From Bacillota bacterium (GTDB lineage: Bacteria; Bacillota; UBA4882; UBA8346), in the NCBI GenBank assembly GCA_023415835.1, contig JAEZJK010000042.1:30801-94800 (forward strand): 64,000 nt of DNA, in the 5' to 3' direction. A program made the position numbers and the translations under genes. Shown here piece by piece: positions 1 to 8,926 of the stretch. Position 1 is the first letter of the stretch. The number at the start of each line of letters is the position of its first letter. The notes under the pieces were generated by a model, which did no database searches, was not told the origin of the DNA, and saw nothing but the letters and a program-made list of their open reading frames with translations.

Positions 1-33
1 CGCTTTATTTAAAAACGGAATGAGGTTGATGGA

Positions 34-750
34 ATGTTAGTAGTCTTTGTTTTAAAACAAAAACTATTTCGTTACTTGTTTGGTTTAGGAATATTATTCG
101 GCTTAACCGGACTATTATTCCTGCTTTTCCAAACAACAAAAACTCAGGGGATTCTAGGGAAACTAACGGTGGTGATCGACCCGGGGCATGGAGGGGTTGA
201 CGGCGGGACGGCCGACAACCAAGGCAACCTGGAGAAGGATATTAACCTAAAAATAGCCCTTAAGATATGTAAACAACTCAGCCAAAGCGGCTTAAAGGTC
301 ATTTTGACCAGAGACAGCGATACCGACCTGGCTCCTTTTTTGGCGGGGCGAAAGGGGAGGCACCGTCGGGATTTAATAGGGAGGATCGATAAGGCGATTG
401 CAGCTAAGTGTTTATCTTTGGTAAGCATTCACTGCGACTACTCTGCCAATCATCGGAAACAAGGGGCGGTAGTATTTTACAACTATCTTTCCGAAGAGAG
501 CAAGGAGATGGGGAGATTGATTCAGGAAGAGTTGAATTTAATCCAGGAACGGGCGGGTAAAATTGCTCCGGGGAAATATTTGATCATCAGGCAGAAAGCA
601 ATCACCGGGGTTTTAGTGGAAGTTGGTTTTCTCTCCAACCAAGTTGACGCCGGGAAGTTACAAACTGGCGAATATCAAGAACAAATGGCCATAGCTGTTT
701 CTAGAGGTATCCTTCGGTATTGCAGGAAAACACTGGGTTATAGCGAATAA
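34..750 (+). CDS. cwlD: N-acetylmuramoyl-L-alanine amidase, CwlD type
   Basis: Amidase_3-family zinc hydrolase of 238 aa. In spore formers CwlD removes the stem peptide from cortex muramic acid as the first step of muramic-delta-lactam formation. One N-terminal membrane segment (about residues 11-33) acts as signal/anchor. The four expected zinc/catalytic positions are visible: His52 in DPGHGG, Glu67 in NLEKDIN, His133 in SIHCD and Glu196 in VEVGF. The length suits CwlD, with no extra SPOR, SLH or LysM domain. ATG at 34 follows a GAGG-like site at 22-25. Upstream context lies outside the window. A general cell-wall amidase is the alternative, but the compact anchored form favours CwlD. Confidence 0.87.
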   Translation: MLVVFVLKQKLFRYLFGLGILFGLTGLLFLLFQTTKTQGILGKLTVVIDPGHGGVDGGTADNQGNLEKDINLKIALKICKQLSQSGLKVILTRDSDTDLAPFLAGRKGRHRRDLIGRIDKAIAAKCLSLVSIHCDYSANHRKQGAVVFYNYLSEESKEMGRLIQEELNLIQERAGKIAPGKYLIIRQKAITGVLVEVGFLSNQVDAGKLQTGEYQEQMAIAVSRGILRYCRKTLGYSE

Positions 751-770
751 TATGTATTATTATTAAAAAA

Positions 771-1166
771 ATGTTTCTGGGGGATGTTCTTTTGGATACT
801 ATACTATATAATCGCACCGGGAAACCGGTAGCGTTTTTAGTCAAAAATGAAGATGAAAACATAATTAGTCTCTGGAATGGGATAGCGGTGTCTTATTTAT
901 ATGAGGATCAAATTTATGGCTGGAACGGCAAACAACTTGGTTGGTATATCGATGGGATTATTTATGATCTCCGTGGGTTTCAGGCTGGTTTCACCCGCCA
1001 ACGCTGTCCGGTAATAGTTTCCCGGGCTCCGGCAAAGCCGAAACAATTAATTAAAGGCGCTAAAAACCTTCGGGATTTGCCAGGGACAAAACCGCAGTTT
1101 ACCAAGAAGTTTTCCTTAGTTGAACTAGAGCTTCTCTTGGAGTCCGGCCGGAGCAAACAGGCATAA
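771..1166 (+). CDS. Small 4-fold beta-flower-like protein
   Basis: Protein of 131 aa with no signal peptide and no catalytic motif. The first 75 residues repeat a short strand pattern: LYNRTGKPVAFL, ISLWNGIAVSYL, IYGWNGKQLGWY, IIYDLRGFQAGF. This '[YW]-x-G-x-x-[VL]-[AG]-[YFW]' pattern is what I know from the 4-fold beta-flower family, often annotated only as a hypothetical protein. The C-terminal 50 residues are basic and low in motif content. It lies 21 bp after cwlD and is closed by a perfect terminator, so it may be the last gene of the cwlD operon. Function unknown; the fold assignment is by pattern only. Confidence 0.6.
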   Translation: MFLGDVLLDTILYNRTGKPVAFLVKNEDENIISLWNGIAVSYLYEDQIYGWNGKQLGWYIDGIIYDLRGFQAGFTRQRCPVIVSRAPAKPKQLIKGAKNLRDLPGTKPQFTKKFSLVELELLLESGRSKQA

Positions 1167-1177
1167 TATAAATAAAT

Positions 1178-1200
1178 GGAGCGCGGTTGCGCTCCTTTAT
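1178..1200 (+). terminator. Rho-independent terminator after the beta-flower gene
   Basis: Perfect 7-bp stem GGAGCGC-GGTT-GCGCTCC followed by TTTATATT, starting 11 bp after the stop codon. Confidence 0.85.
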
Positions 1201-1288
1201 ATTGGATCGGGTCAACCTGACCCGGAACGTAAGGGAAAGTTGCCATAGGACATGGCGTTCACCCCTTTCGCTTCTCTCATTATAGTGG

Positions 1289-1334
1289 ATTTTGCGGTTC
1301 AATACAATGCGTATTCGAGAAATTTATTGCGACA
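1289..1334. repeat. Degenerate copy of the 44-bp palindromic repeat
   Basis: Ends in the arm TTATTGCGACAT, identical to the arms of the repeats at 11.43 and 31.83 kb. The adjacent spacer (reverse complement ATTTCTCGAATACGCA) resembles their spacer (GTTTCTTGGATAAGCG). The second arm is decayed. It lies about 110 bp upstream of the TetR gene. Confidence 0.55.
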
Positions 1335-1456
1335 TAAGTTTGTTAAAATTCTTAAAAAATTTGATACCTGTCTTGCTTTCCAAGATTGGCCGAATTATAA
1401 TGAAATGACTAATGGTCGAAAATAGACTCACATTTTCAAATTGAGGAGGTGAGGCT

Positions 1457-2077
1457 GTGACAGTATCTACTAGGAGAGAACGGGAACAAAAGTTACGGCG
1501 GGAAATGATCATCGAAGCCGCTCAGGTTTTGTTTGAACAAAAGGGTTTTGAAAAAACCACGGTTGAAGAGATCGCTAACGAGGCTGAGCTGGGAAAAGGG
1601 ACCATTTATTTTTATTTCAGGAGTAAAGAAGAGATCTATATTGCTATTCTGGAAAAAAGGCTTGATTTTCTCGAACAAAAAATGAAAGAGGCCATTGCTA
1701 ACCCCAAAACAGCGGTAGACGCATTATATGGTTTGTATGACGCTTTTATTGAGTATCACCGTGAACGGAAAGGGTTTATCGATACTTTATTTGTTCAGGT
1801 TGATGGAGAAATTTTATATCGTTTGGGCAGTGTGGTAGGAGGATTAAAGAGCAAGGCCTCAGTATGGATGGAGATTGTAGGAAACACGATCCAATGGGGA
1901 ATCGAACGCGGGGAATTTAGTCAGGTCGATGTGGAGCGAATGTCGAAAACGATAGTCGGCATGGTTCTCGGATTGATTATTCAATTTGAGATGGGTCAAA
2001 TCAATGAAGATTTGGCCGATTATCGGGATGCGGTTTTCAGGTTGATTTTTGAGGGGATAAAAGAAATTAAGGCGTGA
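1457..2077 (+). CDS. TetR/AcrR family transcriptional regulator
   Basis: Regulator of 206 aa. The N-terminal HTH spans about residues 12-58 (AAQVLFEQKGFEKTTVEEIA, then GKGTIYFYFRSKEEIY), a textbook TetR DNA-binding domain with the GTIYxYFxSKEEL turn. The C-terminal helical ligand domain resembles the TetR_C groups near efflux and fatty-acid genes, but no ligand can be named. GTG start at 1457 is chosen because GGAGGT lies six bases upstream (1445-1450). It stands alone; the following addB is separated by 170-240 bp holding an R-type repeat fragment and a stem-loop, so co-transcription is unlikely. Target genes are not evident. Confidence 0.88.
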   Translation: MTVSTRREREQKLRREMIIEAAQVLFEQKGFEKTTVEEIANEAELGKGTIYFYFRSKEEIYIAILEKRLDFLEQKMKEAIANPKTAVDALYGLYDAFIEYHRERKGFIDTLFVQVDGEILYRLGSVVGGLKSKASVWMEIVGNTIQWGIERGEFSQVDVERMSKTIVGMVLGLIIQFEMGQINEDLADYRDAVFRLIFEGIKEIKA

Positions 2078-2145
2078 GGCAAGAGGCAAAAGGCATAGGA
2101 AAGAGTAAAACTTTAGGTATTAGGGAATTAGGGAAGGGGAAAAAT
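2076..2145. repeat. Fragment of the dispersed 'aggc' R repeat
   Basis: GTGAGGCAAGAGGC followed by AAAAGGCATAGG and a TTAGGTATTAGGGAATTAGG tract. The same run of words (gtgaggcaagaggc, aaaaggcgtgg, agtaaagtcttaggt) occurs inside the R2 copy at 48.5 kb. Confidence 0.5.
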
Positions 2146-2277
2146 TTCTAACCGCATGTTTGTTCTCCCGCTGCCTAGAAAATAGGAATTTAATTTAAAA
2201 TCATCTTGCGCATAATCGATCGAAGAAACGGTTATTTAAAATTAGCCTTTGTTTAAATTTTTACGGCAGGATTTGCT

Positions 2278-2316
2278 TAAACTCCCCCGAATCCATATAG
2301 GGTCAGGGGGTTTTTC
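2278..2316 (+). terminator. Stem-loop with T-tract in the addB leader
   Basis: CCCCC at 2284-2288 can pair with GGGGG at 2306-2310, with a secondary TCC/GGG pairing inside, and is followed by TTTTTC. It looks like the tetR terminator, but it ends only two bases before the most credible addB start, so its G-run may also serve as the addB ribosome binding site. Confidence 0.5.
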
Positions 2317-2317
2317 T

Positions 2318-5300
2318 TTGCCTAAGTATACCGTTATTCCCGGTGAATTAAAATGGCATCGCGCCATTGTTTCCAGGATCAAAACCGCGCTCCGAAATCA
2401 TGACTTCGCCGTGATGTTTGTTTTTCCAACTCTTAGCCTGTTAAAAGAGGTTCAGGAAGAGCTGATGGCTGAACCGGATATCAACGGCATCGGCGGGATT
2501 CGATTGCTGCTTTTTGAGGGTTTTATTGAAGAGCTGATACGCCGTTTTGGCTTGGAAGGGAGGCGGCCTTCCCCGGTTGAACAAGAACTGTTTATTAGCG
2601 AAGCATTTTACAACTTAAATCAAGCCGGAAAGCTGGGTTACTTGAACCAGGCGCCTTTTTCAGCCAGTTACCGCCGGGCAATGCTGGAAGGAATCCGCGA
2701 GTGGAAGCGGGCTGGCTTAACGCCGGAGATTTTTAAGGATTGGGCCTCCGGCCAAAGCGCCAAGGAACAACAACTGGCCTTAGTTTATGAAGCATATCAA
2801 CAACTCCTGATTGAACGGGGATTGAATGAAGAAGATCTGGTTTTAGGGCGCCTGGAGAAGCTGCGGAGCGACGCCAGGAAGATTCCGGAGACGGCGCCGG
2901 TGATTATGTACGGTTTTACCGATTTAACCCCTTTGCAAAACGATTACCTTAAAATACTCGAGTTTTGGTTTGACTTTGAATTCTTGATTGACCCTACCGC
3001 CGTACCGGAACTTCAAGAAATGATTTTCCGACATTTTCCCATTAGAATTCCGAAGCATGATCCGATTCACCCGCAGAATGCCCTGGAAGCACTCCAAAAT
3101 TGTTTCTGGGTCGAAAAGGGGGCTGTGATCGGCCTAGGGCCGGATGATCATTCGCTACAAATGATTCAAGCGGCCGGTCCGGTACGGGAGGTAACCGGAA
3201 TCGCCCGGGAGATCGTCAAGTTAATTTCAGAAAATCCCGGTTACCAGTGGGATGATTTTTTAATTTTAACCCCCAATCCCCAGGAATTCATCAGAACAGC
3301 CGAACCGGTCTTTGCTTTATATGAACTAAACATTTGTGGGAATCAAACCGGGATTGCCGGCCAATATCCGGCTGTCAACCAATTTTACGAGGCTCTGACA
3401 GCTTCTGATAATGATTGGCAATGGCCGGAGATGGAATTGTTAATTCGCCATTATTATGCGGGCGCTGATCCGGCATTGGGAGATCAGTTTCTTCTTTGGC
3501 TTGGCCAACATCATGGAGCGGTTTCCAGCCGCCAACGCTGGTTGGATTTGACGGCCGAAAAAAGATTCATCCAATCCGCAGCCGAAGCCGGATTCGATTT
3601 AAAGCCTCTCCACATAATGGTTGGGTGGTTAACCAAAATTCCCAAACAGGCTTCGCTAAAAGACTATCTAAATTTAGCCAAAGAATGGTTTGAAACCCAA
3701 ATAACTATCAAACCGGGATTACTCCCCGAGGATCCCGGATTATTGGCTTTGAAAACCGACAATTATCAAGCGGCGCAAGGGATTATTGGCATTTTGGAAG
3801 AGATTGGCCGATTGATAGACGGCTTCAATTGTTTTAAGGAGGAATTCAGCGTCAGGGAGTTTCAACAATTTTTGAACAATTACTGGTCGGAGATGACGGT
3901 GCAGTCAACCAGCCGTAGCCTTCAATCAACTGGATCAATCAGGGTAATTCCACCCCGGGAGGCCCGGGGTTTGAGAGCAGCCGTGGTTTTTAGCGCCGGA
4001 ATGGAACAAGGGACGTTCCCCAGGGTTTATGTGAATGATTGGAAGCTAGCCCCGGCTGCCCGGAGGGAATTACGGACTATCGGGATCGAGTTGGAAACGG
4101 GAGAACAGTACCAGGTACAGGAAGCGTTAGCCTTTTATTGGTCCCTTCAAACAGCTAAGGAGCATTTATACTTGGTTTACCGCGATCAGGACGGCGGCGG
4201 CCAACCCCGGAACCGTTCCATGTTCCTGGATGAAGTTCTCCAATATGTCCCGGATCTTTCAGAGAGGATAATCCGTTACAGCCTGGCGCCACGGATCTGC
4301 GGTTCTTATGTTGACTGTCATGCAGGAATTGAACGTAAGGAATGGCTCGTTAGTACTTTGTTAGCCCCTGAAGGGCAAATCGATCCGGAGCGGCTGGTGA
4401 CAATCCTGGCGCTACTGGGAGAAACGGAGTACCGCGGTTTGGCGCTGAGGCTACAAGGGAGGCGTTGCGCCGGGATTCAAGTCAGGTTGGGTGAAAACCA
4501 GGCGATATATCAGTTATTAAACTCTAGATTTGGAGCAAACCATCCCTATTCAATCACTGCGATTGAAGATTACCGTTCTTGCCCTTACCGGTTCTTTCTG
4601 AAACACCTTTTAAAAGTGAGGCCTGCCCCAAAACCGGCTTTACTTCCGGAACTATTGGATCTCGGCAATTTATATCACGCAATCCTTCGTGAATTTGGAA
4701 AGAAGTTTTGCGGACAATCGCTGCGCAAGAATGAATTAGAGCGTTATCAGGAAGCCATCACCGATTGCATGGAAGAACAATATCAGGAATGGCGAAGATG
4801 GGCCGGGAGCGAACTAGCCGATATGATTCTCTCCCTAAAACAAGAAGAGATCCGCAAAACACTGAGGCGTTGGTTGGAATCGGAAGTGGCATGGTCGGAG
4901 GCAACCGCAAACCGTTTCCAAATGCAGAAGTTTGAATGGAGTTTCGGCAGCGGCGAAGCATGTACCGAGCCGGATGCTTTGACTGTTCCGTTTCTTTTGG
5001 ATGACGGAGATGTTAGTATCAAAATCTGGGGCCGGGTTGATCGGGTGGATTCCGATAGTTCGGGGAATTTCACTGTTTACGATTATAAATTGGGGAAGGG
5101 TCCGGCCACTAAAGACTTGATTGAAATGAATAATCTGCAAATCCCGGTTTACATATTGGCTTTGGAGCAGCTTTGCTTCGGTGAGGGACAAGCAGTGGGC
5201 GGGAGTTACCTGGGACTGCGCGATCCATCCCGTAGTAGTGGCGGAATTTGGCATCAAGCGCGATTAGGGCCGGTTTTGAAAAGCAAAGGCCTCCTTGACC

Positions 5301-5476
5301 AAGCATCATGGGAAGCTTTACTGGAAGAAGTCAAAAAAGAGCTTGTGGCGGCGGTTTCCGGGATCCGGAGCGGAAGTTTCGGTTTGACCCGGGATGATTG
5401 CCCGAAATATTGCGAATATCAGAGTTGTTGCCGACGGCCGGAGAGGGAGGTTGAGGCCATTGACGCATCCGCTTAA
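2318..5476 (+). CDS. addB: AddB-type helicase-nuclease subunit (PD-(D/E)XK nuclease)
   Basis: Large subunit of the AddAB helicase-nuclease, which resects double-strand breaks for RecA. About 1052 aa from a TTG at 2318 with AGGGGG just upstream; the frame stays open to a weaker TTG at 2249. No Walker A motif is visible near the N terminus, unlike Bacillus AddB, so the helicase half may be inactive. The C terminus has the RecB-type nuclease: YRSCPYRFFLKHLL, then LGNLYHAIL, GRVDRVD, VYDYKLGKG and QIPVYIL. A cysteine cluster, CPKYCEYQSCC, near the end plus the upstream Cys of SCPYRF matches the iron-sulfur clasp of AddB nucleases. The gene overlaps addA by 17 bp, supporting translational coupling. 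Annotators may call it simply PD-(D/E)XK nuclease family protein. Confidence 0.85.
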   Translation: MPKYTVIPGELKWHRAIVSRIKTALRNHDFAVMFVFPTLSLLKEVQEELMAEPDINGIGGIRLLLFEGFIEELIRRFGLEGRRPSPVEQELFISEAFYNLNQAGKLGYLNQAPFSASYRRAMLEGIREWKRAGLTPEIFKDWASGQSAKEQQLALVYEAYQQLLIERGLNEEDLVLGRLEKLRSDARKIPETAPVIMYGFTDLTPLQNDYLKILEFWFDFEFLIDPTAVPELQEMIFRHFPIRIPKHDPIHPQNALEALQNCFWVEKGAVIGLGPDDHSLQMIQAAGPVREVTGIAREIVKLISENPGYQWDDFLILTPNPQEFIRTAEPVFALYELNICGNQTGIAGQYPAVNQFYEALTASDNDWQWPEMELLIRHYYAGADPALGDQFLLWLGQHHGAVSSRQRWLDLTAEKRFIQSAAEAGFDLKPLHIMVGWLTKIPKQASLKDYLNLAKEWFETQITIKPGLLPEDPGLLALKTDNYQAAQGIIGILEEIGRLIDGFNCFKEEFSVREFQQFLNNYWSEMTVQSTSRSLQSTGSIRVIPPREARGLRAAVVFSAGMEQGTFPRVYVNDWKLAPAARRELRTIGIELETGEQYQVQEALAFYWSLQTAKEHLYLVYRDQDGGGQPRNRSMFLDEVLQYVPDLSERIIRYSLAPRICGSYVDCHAGIERKEWLVSTLLAPEGQIDPERLVTILALLGETEYRGLALRLQGRRCAGIQVRLGENQAIYQLLNSRFGANHPYSITAIEDYRSCPYRFFLKHLLKVRPAPKPALLPELLDLGNLYHAILREFGKKFCGQSLRKNELERYQEAITDCMEEQYQEWRRWAGSELADMILSLKQEEIRKTLRRWLESEVAWSEATANRFQMQKFEWSFGSGEACTEPDALTVPFLLDDGDVSIKIWGRVDRVDSDSSGNFTVYDYKLGKGPATKDLIEMNNLQIPVYILALEQLCFGEGQAVGGSYLGLRDPSRSSGGIWHQARLGPVLKSKGLLDQASWEALLEEVKKELVAAVSGIRSGSFGLTRDDCPKYCEYQSCCRRPEREVEAIDASA

Positions 5477-8400
5477 TGAACAACAAGCTAAAGCGGTATC
5501 CCTTTTTGAAGCCGATTTGGTAGTGACCGCCGGGGCCGGCACTGGGAAAACCAGTGTTTTGACGAGCAAATATCTAAGGTTACTGGAAGGACGCCTGGCC
5601 GAAGTAGGCGAGATCGTAGCGATCACTTTTACCAATAAAGCTGCCGCCGAAATGCGGGACCGGATCCAAGATTCAATTCGGGAACATTTAAAAAGAGTCG
5701 CCGAAACTGAGGAGGCCGGTTATTGGCATAGTCAACTTCTAAAATTGGAAAGCGCTAGGATTAGTACTTTTCACAGCCTTTGCCTGGGCCTAATCAGGGA
5801 ACACCCGTTAGAAGCTGGTATCCCTCCGGTTAGCGGTATCTTGAGCGATGGTGAAGAAGGGATTTATCTCAATCAAGCAATTGCCACGGTCCTGATCCGG
5901 GAGTTTCACCGGGAAAGCGATTATCGGCCAGCCCTAGTGCGTTTGCTTCAGGAATATGGTTGGGAGCAACTCCAAAGCGATCTGGCCGCTCTATATGGTT
6001 CAGTCAGGGAGTGCGGCGTCACGTTTGCCAAAGTAATAGAGTTAACCACAACCCGCCTTAGCCGGCCGGAAACATATAGCCTGGAAAGTTTAGTCGCGGA
6101 ATTGGCCGAATTTTTGGAATTCGGCCTGAATCAGAAATTGACAGACCGAGCTATGGAGATTATTGCTTCACTAAGGGAAAAATGGCCGATTTATGTAGGG
6201 GTTTTGCGTCCGGAGAATCCGCCCGAAGCGATAATGCCGATTTTAACGGAGATCCGGAAGGCGCTACCCGGAAACCTGCCTAATGTCTTAAAGGAACGCG
6301 TCACATTAATCTATAGTATGTTGGAGGGTATAAGCCAACAACTGCTCGACCGGGAGTGTTTAAAAAGACTGCCGGTTTTGGGAACGCTTTTGGAATGGAT
6401 TGATCAGGAATACAGTAGGGCTAAACTGGAAAACGGTTTAGTCGACTTTACAGACCAGCAGTTATTAGCCCGCGACTTACTACTGGGTTATCCGGAATTG
6501 GCGGATCGGATCCGGCGGGGTATCAAATACTTGTTAGTTGATGAGTTTCAAGACACTAACAGTTTACAAATGGATTTGATCAATCAGTTGGTAGGGAAAG
6601 ATTATCAAGGCGGCCGGTTGATGGCAGTCGGCGACGTCAAACAATCGATTTACCGTTTCCGCGGGGCTGAGGCGGAATTGATTACCGATCTGAGCATCCG
6701 GGTCAGTGAGCGGGGCGGTGAAGTGGTCGCCCTTTCTGAAAATTATCGTTCGGATAGGATAGTAATTGATTTCATTAATCGAATCTCTGCCCGGCTCTTT
6801 GAAGACGAGGCCTTTGAGTATCAACCTCTCCAAGCGACTAAGCATGAATCCGGTTCCGGCATCGAATTCTTATTGACCGGAACGGCCGACCGGGTTAGCG
6901 AAGCCAAAATGGTAGCGGGCCGGATAGCCCAAATGGTCAGGGAAAACTCGATCGGAAACGCTACGGTCAATTATGGGGATATTGTCTTACTGTTCAGGGC
7001 CGGCAGTTCAGCCCATCTCTATCAACAAGCATTACAGAGTATAGGAATTCCATATTACAATTCATGTGGCGGCGACTTCTACCACCGCCAGGAGATTGTT
7101 GACCAATTGAACCTATTGCGTCTGGTGCAACAGCGTTATGACTCCCTGGCTTTATTGGCCCTTTTGGCCTCGCCTTATGCCGGGCTTTCCGAAACCGGGC
7201 TTTTTTGGCTGGGACGAAACGGCGATCTAGTAAAGGAATTCTATGGATGCCGGGAATTTCCGGAGGAAATTTCCCCGATAGAGCGGGAGCGGCTACGGGA
7301 CTTTCGTGAGCTGGTCGGTTATCTCCTTCAAAACCGGGAAGTACTTCAGATCCCGAAAATTATTAGAATTGCGCTCGAACGTTGTCATTACCGAGAAATG
7401 CTCTGGGCTTTACCCGATGGCTCCCAACGCGTGGCCAACCTGGAAAAACTGCTGGCTAAGGCGGATGAGTTTATGGCTAAAGGGTTCCATGATCTAAACC
7501 GTTTTCTAGCTTATATCGCTGAACTCGAAGGAATGGGTATTTTAGAGAGTGAAGCTCCGACCGAAGCGGAGTTGGGGAATGTAGTCCGCTTAATGACCAT
7601 TCACCGGTCGAAGGGGTTGGAGTTTCCCATCGTAATCATTCCTGAGCTTGACCGGGAGTTCAACTTCCGAAAACAAGGGAGCCTGGCTTTTCATAAACAG
7701 GTTGGTTTGGGAATGGACATCCCGCTGGAGTACGAGGCTGCTGCCCAGCCTTCGCTCTGGGAAGAGATTAAGTTGAAGAACAAGCGGGAGGAGATCTCGG
7801 AGTTAAAGCGGTTGCTTTATGTAGCGATGACCCGGGCCAAACAACGCCTGATCATGGCTGGTTCAGGCTGTAGCAGTTCCCGGGGGAATACCCTGGAAAC
7901 AGCCAACTCTTGGATGAAATGGTTCGAGCTGTTACTGCCCCTCGGTGAAACAGGAGAACACTTTGATTATGAAGGCCTCCCGGTCAGGGTAGTCCGGAAT
8001 TTCCCGGAAGCCGCGATTCCAGCCCGGGAAGGGACTGCGCTGGATAAGTTCCTTCCCCAACTGGGCGCCGAAGCCCCTCAAACCCAAAGCAAAGCCGGTT
8101 TGGAAGTGGCGGCTGCAGTGGAAACTAAAACGGAGACCCTCAAAGTTTCCGAGATCATGGCTTATTTTAATTGCCCCCGGCGTTATTTCTGGCAATATCG
8201 GATGCTACTAAGTGGATCCGGTCCGGAACCTGTGGAGATTGATGCAACCGGGTTCCAAGATAACTGGAGCGCATTGATTGGCGATTTTCTACATCGTGCT
8301 GCTAGCCGGGAAGGCGACGCCTGGCCGGAAGAACTATGGAAGGTAACCTTTGGCGGCCAACCTGGGGACGGACAGGCCAAGTTAAAGGAAGAGTTGACCC

Positions 8401-8858
8401 GGATTTGGCAAAATTTTAGAAATAGCCCCTATACAGAACGGGCGGGGCGGTACTGGGATGAGGTCCCATTCCTCTTGAAACTCACACCAGGGCTTCGGGT
8501 GGAGGGCAGGTTCGACCGGCTGCTTCAGGATCGGGCGGGGGAATTGGTGTTAGTTGATTATAAGACCCACCGGATCCCAGGGGAAAGGGCGCAAAGGGTT
8601 GGCATACCCTATTATCCGCAATTGCAATTGTATTCCTTGGCGGTGAAGGCATTGTGGGGTAGGCTTCCCGGCCGGGCGGTACTCTATTTTCCTTATCCAA
8701 ACCTGGGAGTAGAGGTTCCGCTGGATCGGGATTCATTAGGGCAATTGGTAGCGGAAGTCGGCCGGATGGCGGATTTTATTAGCGAACATGGCCTTCCGGA
8801 AGAATATCCGAAAAGCAGTAACTGCTTGAAATGTGGTTATGAATGGTGTTGTCGCTGA
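5460..8858 (+). CDS. addA: AddA helicase-nuclease subunit (UvrD-like)
   Basis: SF1 helicase plus nuclease, 1132 aa. Motifs in order: Walker A AGAGTGKT (24-31), Q-motif LNEQQAKAV, TFTNKAAAEMRDR (Ia), Walker B LLVDEFQDTN, SIYRFRGAEAEL, LSENYRS, MTIHRSKGLEFPIVI and LLYVAMTRAKQRL. The C-terminal RecB nuclease follows: MAYFNCPRRYFWQY, GDFLHRA, EGRFDRLL, VLVDYKTH and YYPQLQLYS. TTG at 5460 is preferred to the frame's earlier start at 5394 because GGGAGG (5445-5450) sits nine bases before it and the protein then begins with the Q-motif. Coupled to addB. The cysteines of NCLKCGYEWCC at the very end are an unusual tail for AddA. Confidence 0.93.
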   Translation: MTHPLNEQQAKAVSLFEADLVVTAGAGTGKTSVLTSKYLRLLEGRLAEVGEIVAITFTNKAAAEMRDRIQDSIREHLKRVAETEEAGYWHSQLLKLESARISTFHSLCLGLIREHPLEAGIPPVSGILSDGEEGIYLNQAIATVLIREFHRESDYRPALVRLLQEYGWEQLQSDLAALYGSVRECGVTFAKVIELTTTRLSRPETYSLESLVAELAEFLEFGLNQKLTDRAMEIIASLREKWPIYVGVLRPENPPEAIMPILTEIRKALPGNLPNVLKERVTLIYSMLEGISQQLLDRECLKRLPVLGTLLEWIDQEYSRAKLENGLVDFTDQQLLARDLLLGYPELADRIRRGIKYLLVDEFQDTNSLQMDLINQLVGKDYQGGRLMAVGDVKQSIYRFRGAEAELITDLSIRVSERGGEVVALSENYRSDRIVIDFINRISARLFEDEAFEYQPLQATKHESGSGIEFLLTGTADRVSEAKMVAGRIAQMVRENSIGNATVNYGDIVLLFRAGSSAHLYQQALQSIGIPYYNSCGGDFYHRQEIVDQLNLLRLVQQRYDSLALLALLASPYAGLSETGLFWLGRNGDLVKEFYGCREFPEEISPIERERLRDFRELVGYLLQNREVLQIPKIIRIALERCHYREMLWALPDGSQRVANLEKLLAKADEFMAKGFHDLNRFLAYIAELEGMGILESEAPTEAELGNVVRLMTIHRSKGLEFPIVIIPELDREFNFRKQGSLAFHKQVGLGMDIPLEYEAAAQPSLWEEIKLKNKREEISELKRLLYVAMTRAKQRLIMAGSGCSSSRGNTLETANSWMKWFELLLPLGETGEHFDYEGLPVRVVRNFPEAAIPAREGTALDKFLPQLGAEAPQTQSKAGLEVAAAVETKTETLKVSEIMAYFNCPRRYFWQYRMLLSGSGPEPVEIDATGFQDNWSALIGDFLHRAASREGDAWPEELWKVTFGGQPGDGQAKLKEELTRIWQNFRNSPYTERAGRYWDEVPFLLKLTPGLRVEGRFDRLLQDRAGELVLVDYKTHRIPGERAQRVGIPYYPQLQLYSLAVKALWGRLPGRAVLYFPYPNLGVEVPLDRDSLGQLVAEVGRMADFISEHGLPEEYPKSSNCLKCGYEWCCR

Positions 8859-8863
8859 AAAAT

Positions 8864-8926
8864 CCGTTACGCGTACAGGTACCGTGTTACGCCATGAAGG
8901 CCTTTTGCGTATTTAACGCGTAACGG
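8864..8926. repeat. Inverted repeat of the CGCGTAACGG family
   Basis: CCGTTACGCGT (8864-8874) pairs with ACGCGTAACGG (8916-8926), leaving a 41-nt loop. It lies between the convergent addA and folE2 genes, and its right arm encodes the last residues of FolE2. Similar words recur at 57.74 kb. It could terminate either gene, although no T-tract follows. Confidence 0.6.
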
